DNA of 64,000 nt, taken from NCBI GenBank assembly GCA_008711295.1, contig VUYV01000069.1, positions 1,492,907 to 1,556,906 of the forward strand, in the 5' to 3' direction. The translations under genes were made by a program, and so were the position numbers. The DNA is from Anarhynchus alexandrinus (lineage: Eukaryota > Chordata > Aves > Charadriiformes > Charadriidae). Of this stretch, positions 55,153 through 63,699 are shown in pieces (position 1 is the first letter of the stretch; each line of letters starts with the position of its first letter). The notes below the pieces were generated by a model. The model searched no databases and had not been told where the DNA came from. It worked only from the letters and a program-made list of their open reading frames with translations.

Positions 55153-55248
55153 TTTTTTTTTTTTTTTGTTTTTTTTTTTTTTTTTTTTTTTTTTTATTTT
55201 TTTTGTGGTTTGTTATTTGTTTGGGTTTTTTTTTCTTCTTCTTTTGAC
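55091..55248. repeat. Long T-rich homopolymer tract
   Basis: About 158 bases of almost pure T with only a few C, G and A. It starts as a C/T mix (cctttttcttttcc), passes into three T runs of roughly 30, 15 and 28 bases, and degrades into gtttgttatttg. A phenylalanine-rich frame across it (54974-55381) is an artefact. If it is the reverse complement of a poly(A) tail, no AATAAA or gene-like sequence lies at the expected place to its right. Confidence 0.85.
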
Positions 55249-58200
55249 ATTATCTTGTTATTTCCAGAGCTTTCTATTTCTAGACAGATCTCCCATAATG
55301 CCCCAAATATCTTTCAGGGAGCATGACATCAGGTTTCACTTGATCTCCATTTTCTTGTCTGATATTTTGTGTCATTGGTAAGACTATCGCTATTGTAGTT
55401 TATTTTCACTATTAAGGTGCTCAGGCCTAAACCTTGTCAGCTGAGTTCTTATCCAGTTATCGAGGCTTGAGGGGGTTTTTTTTGAATGTTAGTAATTTAT
55501 CTCACTGGAAACAGCTTCCGAACTGTGAATTGTATAAATTTGAACCTTACTGAGTTAAGTTATCTCCAGCTTTGCTGACAGTCAAAATGAGAAAATATTT
55601 AGTAAGTTTGAGAGAAAACAGACCCTTTTCTTCAGGATGTTACCCTATTTCGCACAACTCTTACCATTAATTGATCTTGTCGTATAAGTATTATGGTATT
55701 ATAGTTTCTACATGAAGGAACTAGGAGATATTTTTCACAACTTTGAGGAGGAAGCTGCTGATTTCCACGACTTCCTTTGGCCATTTCAGAAACATATGTC
55801 TATTATGCATCATATTGCTTTTTTCACTACTCATCACTTCAAGTTCTACCTGTTGTCTACTCATCTATTGTAATGAGCTGTTGTTTCATTTAATACATGC
55901 ATTTTAATTAATGCCTGTAAATTGTAAATATGAAATGACAGTTGTAAAAGATGTGGTAAAAACCTCTCACTTACTGGGTGGGAATATTTGACAGACGATA
56001 AAAAACATGCTGTGAAGTTCATATGTACTTGATTTAGATACATCTTTACTCCTCTCTTTCCTTGTTATCCAAAAAGCAGTAACAGTAACATTTATCCTAT
56101 ATTGCGTTTAGATAAATTCCAGCATGTCAAACTCTTTTCACAAATTATTTTATTTATTTGAAGGTTGTTCTGCAGTGGGGTTGGGGGTGAGAAGGGAAGA
56201 GATAGAGATAGTGCAGGGTTCTTTCTGGGTCTGAATAAGAAAAGCCCAACAAATGGCTTAATGAAACAGTTCTTGTAATAAGGTAGAATAAAAAATAGTA
56301 ATATCAGTAACAAGTAAATCTTACATCCCTTTAGATGCCAGGAGCACTGCTTTCATGCAGCATCAGACAGACCAAGGATGGACCTTCCCATGACAAACCT
56401 GCCAGTGGAGGAAAGTTCCTCCTTTTTGGTTATCTGAGCTATTACATTATTTTCTTACAAGAAAGCTATTAATAATTTCTACTGTCAAACAAAACCGCTG
56501 TTCGCATGAGAACTTCTTGCTGCACTGTTATACAGGTGGCATAAATGCTGATACCAAGTGGGAGCTGTTTTCAGGCTCCTCCTGGCTGAACTCATCCTGC
56601 AGCCAAGGATTTATGCAGCACAAGGCAGGGAGGCCACGCTGGACCCAGCGCAACACAGCACCATGTACAGTTACTTAGTTGTATCCCAGTCAGAATCACT
56701 GCATCCCATCCCTTCATCCACATCCAGTTTACCTTTGCAATGACATTATAAATGCAGATTATGTAAATAACAGAGGTTTCTCAAACCCTATGTACAAGAT
56801 TCAATAGCACACACGTGGCCTGTTCAAAGCCACTAATTCCTTGAATACAAGGTCTTCTGCATGGCTCCCAGTATCCTGGTTCAGCCTGATTTTGTCTACT
56901 GCATTGTATCTCAGACCAGTTCAAAAATAAAAAAAGAAGAAAAAAAATTTACACTGTTTTTACTAATTTTTTATATGCTACAGGACAAGAGCCAAATTCT
57001 TACTATAGATTTACTGTACATAGAATGAATGTTATGACTAATAAGAGCTCATTTAATTATAATTCTGCTAAGGTCAGAGGCTCAATGTTGCAGTTCTCTG
57101 TCAGACAACTTCTCACTGAAATTAGCGGTACAAATGAACCTGAAGAACATTAATAAGAAATGATTCGGGTTCTTAAAATGGATACTTCAAGTTTATACTC
57201 AAACATAAATCTGAAATTAAAATATTTACAGCATTGAAATGTGTTATGGGAGTACAGACCAAAAAATTTTATTCATACCCTGTTACTTCCTTTTATTTTT
57301 CCCTTCCTCTTGTAAGTCACTTCCAATCTCTTGACTTATTCTGTCTACAGCCATTTTCATAATCCTTTCCATACCTTGTAAACAGAATGCTCCCCTCAAG
57401 CCGCACCTTTGCAATGTTCACTGTCCTCTACAAGTTTTAGCAGCTTTGAACCAGTCCACTAAATACACACATTTGAGTGACACCAGCATGAAAATGCCAT
57501 GTGTTTGCTTCTAGTGGGGGAAATCAGTTGCTGTGTACAATGTTGTGGTGCTGTAAAATCACCGAGCTGTAGAGTATTAGAAATACTGTCCGATGTATGT
57601 GAAAACAAGTCCATGTGGAAGAGAATTAGCAAGACAGGGGAGCATAATTAAAAACAAAAGACTAAGCCTACAGAAACCTTATTCTCTAAATAAATCAAGC
57701 AAAAAATCTATAGAAAATATGGTTATAGCATTAATGGTTAAGAGCAGCAATAGCTGCCATAGACGTCATCTCCCTCTGCTACTTCAGTGGCAGAAGCATA
57801 CGGAGCAGGAGCTGTGCAAGTAGATAATGGAAAGTGGCTATCCAGACTCTGCCTGCTGTTGAAGTAGCCAATGACAACGTGAGCACTGACAAGGTAGTGC
57901 ATTTCCAGCCTTGGCTTTTAGTAATGTGGGAGAAAAAAAAATTCATCCTGATGGAAGAAATATATTAATCTCAAAATACTGAAATAAATCAAGGAAACTG
58001 TGATGTTACAACAAATTGTAACTTGTAAGTCTAGCTTATCTTCTTAGTTTCAATCATTTACATTTGGAGTATCTTCCCCAAGGATAGCAGAATAACAGTC
58101 ATTGTGACTGGGTACAAAATCTGGATCCCTGCTTTAGGCGCCAGACTTTGTAAAATTAAAATGCTCAAAAAGCTAGAGTGTAGGGTGGCAAAGTCAGATA

Positions 58201-59029
58201 AAGTAGTAGTGGTTACACGCCTTCTGAAATATTCCTTCAAAGATATCCAGCAATGTGTTAATTGCTTTCCTAGGCAACCTGTAATTCTATCTTTTCTATG
58301 TATTAAATATAAAAGTGTAAATGAAGTACTTAAAAGCATTCTACTCTGACTTCTATTATTTCTTGAACTAAATATATCCAATTGACAAATCTAATTTTTC
58401 ACTCTAGAAACCATAGATTACATATATATATATTAAAAACTTGGTATAGAAAATGAGCTGCTGTACTCAATATAAGTGGTGTATATTTTAATCCAAATTC
58501 CAGTGATATAAAACTATTGATGATATGATTACAGGAGTTCTTAATGATGGGTACTTGATGAAGATGATGTATGAAGATACCTATAAAAGTAAGGAAAGTG
58601 TGTGTGGGAGAAATGGAAAATGTTCTCAAGAACTTGATAAAAAAAAAAAATCAACTGATCATTCAGTCTCCAAAATTGGCTAATTTCACAGTATATGTAA
58701 GGAACACCAGGTGTGTAAAGCATGTTATGGTTTTGGCACTGTAAAAATTTTAATTTACCAGTACGTTAGCCTGGTTTTTTAGAGTTAGCGTTTTTGATAT
58801 GCTTCATTGATCCACTGTGTATCCTCCAATAATGTTATAAAGTATACCGAGAAATTAAAAAACGGAGAAGAAAGAAAAAAATAGGAGAAAGTTAAAATAG
58901 CAGATGATGAATTGATAAGGCATTACTTTGAATAAATAAATATAAAGAAGTTACATTAGGAAGAGACAGATAGGAAGTAGTAGACGCAAAACATCAAGAT
59001 ATATATACAGGTTTCAATTACATTTGATT
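55249..59029. other. Non-coding stretch, no gene seen
   Basis: No supportable gene. Simple AT runs occur near 58424-58435 and A runs near 58638-58650. The modest GC-rich patch at 56540-56720 opens a 61-residue plus-strand frame with no recognisable content. Confidence 0.5.
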
Positions 59030-59448
59030 ATTTTTAAGTGAACTGACTTTCTCCTCCCAAGTCTAGGGGAGGTTTGTGACACCAGAAGGGAAGCTAATGC
59101 AGTCCAGAGGCAGCTGTAACCCTTTGACGACATTTCTGCTCGTAAACTAAGGAGTGCCAGGGCCCATCCTTTTATTCTGAAGCCAACTGGCATAGTCTTG
59201 TCAAGTCTATACTATTAAACTCCCTTATTCCCTGGAAGAGGCTGGTCTGTTGGGGAATAGCCACTTGTTCATGCTAAGCCCCAGATGATGCCTCAATATT
59301 TTTTGGGAAAATACTCTTTGGCCCAGGACAAAACCAGGACATAGTATTTAATCAACAATATAACAAGATGGCCAGATGAGTTGTTGTGCCTGGGCCTGGG
59401 GCCTAACCCTTTTTAACTTACTTGTACAGATGTAGCTCCTGTCTTTCG
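59030..59448 (-). repeat. Possible old solo LTR left of the provirus
   Basis: On the minus strand, 59342 leftwards begins TGTCCTGGTTTTGTCCTGG, which resembles the TGTCCTGGTTT start shared by many avian endogenous-retrovirus LTRs. An AATAAA-like word (CAGAATAAAAGG) follows about 175 bases downstream. The far end is not defined, no duplicated target site is evident, and 59343-59448 is not part of this match. It could instead be unrelated unique DNA. It shares no homology with the U5 part of the right-hand LTR. Confidence 0.25.
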
Positions 59449-59730
59449 ATAATTATGCCTACTAGTCATATATTCATTGGCTAAGCCCTAAGGGTTATAG
59501 TTTCATGATCCCTCCTACTTGCGGTCAGCGAGTTCCTGTTATTGTGGCTAGCTGTGCGAGTTCCTGTCTTTGTGGTTATACATCAGCAGCGCAGCTGTGG
59601 TCTAGTTTTGCTGCAGCAGGCTGAGGCCCATGCCTGCTACTCAAGCTAAGGCTTTCAGAACGGGCTCAGCTCGAACAGCTGCTCAGTAGATTCTGAGCAA
59701 TGGTCTCTATCTCTGAGCCGTTCCACAACA
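59449..59730 (-). repeat. 3' LTR, truncated (U3 only)
   Basis: 59449-59652 aligns without gaps to 63797-64000 (offset 4348). On the minus strand the LTR starts TGTTGTGGAACGG at 59730, immediately after the polypurine tract. The homology ends at 59449. The stretch corresponding to 63700-63796 (TATA box, AATAAA, R and U5) is absent and replaced by unrelated DNA, so about 97 bases of the LTR end are lost. The two mismatches are C/T and A/G transitions. This LTR has no polyadenylation signal of its own. Confidence 0.92.
59528..59582 (-). repeat. U3 28-bp tandem repeat
   Basis: Two imperfect 28-bp units, each starting gcgagttcctgt on the plus strand (59528 and 59556), lie side by side. The same pair is present in the right-hand LTR at about 63876-63930. 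Retroviral U3 repeats of this kind often act as enhancers; that role is inferred here. Confidence 0.7.
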
Positions 59731-61046
59731 ATTCCCCCTTTTTCTTTTTGCATGAGCAGAACTTGACTGGCCATGCGTTCTAACAGTTTTCTGATACAAG
59801 AAAGCGCACAGCTTAAACACAACAGCCCTAAAATCACTATTATCAATATAAGCAATATGCTTTGCAATAGCCCTTTTAACCATCCCCCCAAACCTAGTCG
59901 GTTAGTTAGTTCCTCTAAGCCAAAAATTCCAACGTCTTCCTGTATCTTCTGAGAATGCTCCATGAGCTGCTTAATTTCCTTGTGTATGGAACTGGAATTG
60001 TCTTCCAGATCCATACAACACATACCGTCAAAGTCCTCACATCCGTGTCCGTGGGCTAGAAGCAAAAAATCAATGGCCATGAGATTTTGCAGCACAGCGT
60101 GCTGTACAGAATTTAAGCCTTCTACAAGGTCTGACAAGACTCTACTGGTTAGATTAGCTTGCTTTACAATCCAGCAGGATAGCTTTTCTATGTTTCTGTG
60201 AGCTTGGGCAGCAGCGACGCCTGGAGTAAAGAAAGAGGCAAAGACTACTTCCCATCTGTTCCAGAGTTGAACATTATCATCACAGCTGTTATCAAGAACC
60301 TGGGTAATGTCTCTTTTCCATCTTACTGGATTAGCTCTTTTGGGATGATGACGTGGTAAGGCTACACTCAGGCGACCAATTGTACATGGCCCACCCATAG
60401 GTTTAGAGGGAATTCCGTTCCATGCTCAATTACCACAGATAAAAAACAGACCAGGAGGGAATTTTCTAGGGGTTGCTATTCCTACCATAGGGTGAGATTG
60501 ATTCGTAATTGTGTGATTACACCATTTCCTCCAGCTAGATTGATTTCCAATCGGATACACAAAGGAAGTAGCAGTCTTATTACAAAGGGGATGACGGCAG
60601 TCGCTAGTATTCAGGTATAGACAATAAGAGGCGTTCAGGGAATCTATGAGCTCTAGTTCTTGCAGGCCAGGGCTAATTGGGAGGGCGCCAAGACAAGGTT
60701 TTAACTTACTAAACAAGGACTTGGTACTATTCAATGCACAACGCGTAGGTGGGAAGGCCTGTTTAAAAGCCTTCAGTGCGTCCCAATCTGTATCATTTAT
60801 TGGTACTCCTACTAGACAGGTCAAAAAGGGAGTACTGGGGGTTGATAAGCTGGCACAGAAAGTTGTGGTATTAATAGATCTACTCAGAGTTACCCATACG
60901 TTTTCTCTGGGATCAAAGAGCGGTTTGCGCACGCCATCCACCCCCTCAAATACACACGTGGCTAGCACTAGGCCTACTAACACCCACCTTTTCCCTTCAG
61001 CTTCCAAGCAAAGCGTTTTTTGCATCTCTGTTTTACCACCTCCCAT
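59655..61046 (-). pseudogene. env: env: surface plus transmembrane glycoprotein, one stop
   Basis: One frame runs from ATG 61046 to a TAG-type end at 59655, broken only by an in-frame TGA at 60428-60426. Surface part: a hydrophobic signal segment (residues about 21-32), nine N-glycosylation sequons, and a length of about 245 residues to the cleavage site, shorter than in alpharetroviruses. Numbered from the Met at 60398, the rest shows a furin-type RWKR (26-29), an internal fusion-peptide region between Cys39 and Cys75, a CX6CC motif (Cys120, Cys127, Cys128) in GCEDFDGMCC, two sequons, and a membrane segment (about 178-200). The Cys-flanked internal fusion peptide plus CX6CC is the alpharetrovirus pattern. 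The cytoplasmic tail is long and runs through the polypurine tract into U3. Read without suppression, only a truncated surface protein would be made. I take the start as the first ATG; a spliced leader could supply another. Confidence 0.88.
59732..59749 (-). promoter_or_regulatory. Polypurine tract
   Basis: The minus strand reads AAAAAGAAAAAGGGGGAA, an 18-nt uninterrupted purine run directly before the U3 start (one T, then TGTTGTGG). It is the expected primer for plus-strand DNA synthesis. It lies inside the envelope reading frame, where it is read as QKEKGG. Confidence 0.93.
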
Positions 61047-61113
61047 TTTTCGTCAGAGACTGTCCACGACTCTGGAACCAGGTTAGCGCGTCCACACTCC
61101 AACCCGGCTATAA

Positions 61114-62079
61114 CTATTTCTTGCCCTTCATTACAAAGAGGGTCTTAGCGAGTCTCTCCTGTGCATCTCTTATGTCTCTAAACTTATTTAGGTACCGTTT
61201 CAAAGTCTGGTTCGTTCTTTCTACTATAGCTTGTCCCGTGGGTGAGTGCGGAATACCAGTGACATGCTTTACCCCCCACGTCTGACAAAACTTACGCATT
61301 GCTTCACTGATATAGGCAGGCTCGTTGTCTGTCTTTATGGTCAGCGGCACCCCCATGACTTCAAAACAACTGGTTAAGTGTCTAATAACATGGTGTGCCT
61401 TTTCACTGGATTGTGCTGTAGTCCACACGAATTTGCTAAAGGTGTCAACAGTCACATGCACATATTTTAGCCTTCCAAATTCAGGGACATGAGTAACATC
61501 CATCTGCCACAACTCGCGTGGCCCGAGACTGCGTGGATTTACTCCTATCCCTAAACCCGGTCCGTGATGGCTACACGTTGGGCAAGCCTTCACTATCCCT
61601 TTCGCTTCCTGCATTGTGATATTAAACTGGCGATGTAGGCCACAAGCGTTTTGGTGGAAAAAGTGATGCGCTTCACGGGCCTTAACAAACTCACTTATGG
61701 GCACAGTCAATGATACTAGTTGGTCGACTCGTGCATTGCCTTCTCCTAGCCCTTCCGCCCACTGGTGGCTCCTGATGTGAATAATGCAGTAAGGTGTAGA
61801 TCTTTGCTGAATGGCTGCTTGTAGCCGTCTGAGTAGTTGGAATAGCCGGTCTTTCTTAATTTCCTTGAGTCGCGCGTCTTCGATGTGGCAGACGACACCG
61901 GCGACATATAAGGAGTCTGTTACTACGTTAATTTCATTATGCATCCACTTTGTGAAAACCCAGACAACAGCTGCAAGCTCTGAAATCTGCAGCGAATCTC
62001 CACGTTCCGCAGGGAGAATGTGATGCTGCCATTGCTGACCCTTGTACCACGTAGCTGCTGCTTTCCGTGACTTCCTTCC
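61114..62079 (-). pseudogene. pol: pol: RNase H end and integrase, truncated
   Basis: The frame is open from just after the TAA at 62080-62082 to 61114 and is the same frame as the upstream gag-pol segment, so a single nonsense codon divides pol. Numbered from the Met at 61944, RNase H shows VTDSLYV (Asp10) and GNARVDQ (Asp74). Its Glu lies upstream in SELAAVV. The region expected to hold its first Asp is unreadable around the stop. Integrase has the zinc-binding pattern His93, His97, Cys121, Cys124 and the full catalytic triad Asp149, Asp206, Glu242 with exactly 35 residues between the last two. It stops 34 residues after the Glu, so the C-terminal DNA-binding domain is missing. Env begins 67 bases later. 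The GVNPRSLGP phrase before the core is typical of class II retroviral integrases. Confidence 0.9.
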
Positions 62080-63288
62080 TTACCACTCATGATTGGTAAC
62101 CCAACGCAAGATTGGCGCTTTCAAGGAGCTCAGTCTTATTTCTGCTGCATTTGTCAACAGACTTAATTGTAGGGCTGGGGAGTGCTGTAGCTGCCATTCA
62201 AGATCTTCCCGTCGAATGGGCAAGTAGATTGTTTCTGGCTCACCACCTGTAATTTGAACTATGCGGTTTCTACCTTTGCGAATTAATTCGGCCAAATTTT
62301 CCAATTTTTCTTGTAGCGTTGTCTTCGGTTGCATTTTTGTGAACAGCCATTCTAGGACCTTAACTGTCTCCCCCTTTTTCTCTTTGCACTGCGTCAGTGC
62401 ACCAATGAAGTGAGAGGGACCATTCAGAATAGTCAGATCGATAGGATAATTAGGATTATACCGATCGACGGCTCGAGTCGTGACAAGAGTCCCTAGGTGC
62501 TGTATCATCGCCGCCTGTTGTTCGGTCAACATCACCTTGTTAGCGGGGTTGGTACCCTTGAGAAGAGGACGCAGAACCTCGAGCTCATCATTAGTGATGC
62601 CGACGACGGGTCGTAGCCATTGTAAATCACCTAGAAGTTTTTGGCCGTCATTTAGGGTTCTGACTTGCGCCTGAACAGTCAATTTTGGGGGGCGAATTTG
62701 AGAGTCCGTAATGTGCCACCCCAAATATTTCCATACTGCTGAGCGTTGAATTTTTTCCGGAGCGATCACGAGATTATGCCTTTGCAATTGTTGTTGCAGA
62801 AAGGANCCCTCCGGTCCCCCCGAGGTCTCTCCGAGGAGGCTCGGGGGGCACGAAGGGGCCGGAGGCGGAGGAGGCGGCGTTGTGGGTGCTGATGTAGAGG
62901 GAGGTGCCGCAGGCACCGACTTAAACAGCGGAGGCAAGGGGATGTAGTTTTCACAGGGCAGAATACGCCCTGCGTTTGGATTATAGTTTTCGAGTCGGCT
63001 GGCAGCTGTTGCCGCGAGACGTTTTTCAGCTTGGTATTTTTTCATACAGTTAATTACTTCTCGCCATGTTTTCATTAACTTTTTTGCCGCTTTATCATCA
63101 TCTATTACAGAATCCCACAAGTAATCACCGAACGCACGCCACTCCTCTACTTCAAACATTTTTTCTGGGTCTCCAAAGAATCCCTTAGCTTTTCCCATGG
63201 CAATTAACCTGGCCAGATCTTTTAATGGGCCTACTCCCCGCTTTTCTAAAAAGTGCTTTAAAAGTTCGAAAGCTACCTCTTTTTCCAT
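62080..63288 (-). pseudogene. gag: gag matrix fused in frame to RT thumb/connection
   Basis: A 402-codon frame from ATG 63288. Residues 1-100 are a helical, charged matrix-like domain (MEKEVAFELL at the start; no Gly2, so no N-myristoylation signal, as in alphaviral-type avian retroviruses). Residues 115-160 are proline-rich (PTTPPPPPPAPSCPPSLL). Codon 161 contains the undetermined base at 62806. From 162 on, the protein is the end of the RT palm, the thumb and the connection domain, with APEKIQRSA and KYLGWHITDS followed by LGDLQWLRP. Everything between (capsid, nucleocapsid zinc knuckles, protease, RT fingers and YxDD box) is absent. The frame ends at the TAA at 62080-62082 near the start of RNase H. 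The product would have no polymerase activity. Whether the fusion is real or made by assembly is open. Confidence 0.85.
62816..62848. repeat. Perfect 9-bp GC hairpin beside the N
   Basis: CCCCCCGAG (62816-62824) and CTCGGGGGG (62840-62848) are exact reverse complements around a 15-nt loop that is itself GC-rich. It starts 10 bases from the undetermined base at 62806, within the proline-rich part of gag. Confidence 0.85.
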
Positions 63289-63679
63289 GACTGCGCACTC
63301 TGTCCGTCACCCTCTTTTTGTCTGGTGACGTCGTCGTCCGTGACCTCCTTATTGTCTGGTCCCGGCTGCGTGGCTGCACTCCGCCTTTTGTCGCCCGCGA
63401 CGGCGTCGTCCGTGACCTCTCTAGTGTCTGGTCCCGGCTGCGCGTGAGTCAATGACCTCCTTACGGTCTGGTTATACGTCGACGTTTTTTCTGATTCAGC
63501 GATTAATCAGGGTAGCCTTCTACTCGTCTGGCAGACCACGGCTTGTTGCCGAGTGTCTAAGCGTGGAGCCGGCCGGTCTCCCGCTTCCCGTACGCTGCTA
63601 CTGGGGCCTCAACGAGCTCGCCGTCAGGCGGAGGAGGAGTGGGGGTCCTCCATCCACACTAATTTGTCGAAGTCTTCAT
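63289..63679 (-). other. Retroviral 5' leader
   Basis: 391 bases between the primer site and the gag ATG. The leader is GC- and CpG-rich, unlike the AT-rich host DNA, and carries the repeats at 63310-63480. By position it should hold the dimerisation and packaging signals and the splice donor used for env mRNA, but I cannot pinpoint them. A plus-strand frame across it (63452-63739) is antisense and not considered a gene. Confidence 0.7.
63310..63480 (-). repeat. 72-bp repeats in the leader
   Basis: On the plus strand 'cgtcgtccgtgacctc' starts at 63332 and again at 63404, and the similarity extends to 'gtctggtcccggctgcg' ending at 63370 and 63442. The period is 72. A third, partial unit ('tgacctccttacggtctggt') begins at 63453, 40 bases on. 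Confidence 0.85.
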
Positions 63680-63697
63680 GTCCCTGTTCGGGCGCCA
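63680..63697 (-). promoter_or_regulatory. Primer-binding site, tRNA-Lys3 type
   Basis: The minus strand reads TGGCGCCCGAACAGGGAC, an 18-nt match to the complement of the 3' end of tRNA-Lys3 as known from lentiviruses and some betaretroviruses. It lies two bases (AG) after the LTR end CCATCGCA. Avian leukosis-type alpharetroviruses use tRNA-Trp instead. Confidence 0.95.
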
Positions 63698-63699
63698 CT

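Noticed and set aside
54974..55381. 135-codon frame with long phenylalanine runs
   Set aside because: Produced entirely by the T-rich tract at 55091-55248.
60646..61086. 146-codon plus-strand frame
   Set aside because: Antisense shadow of the envelope surface region.
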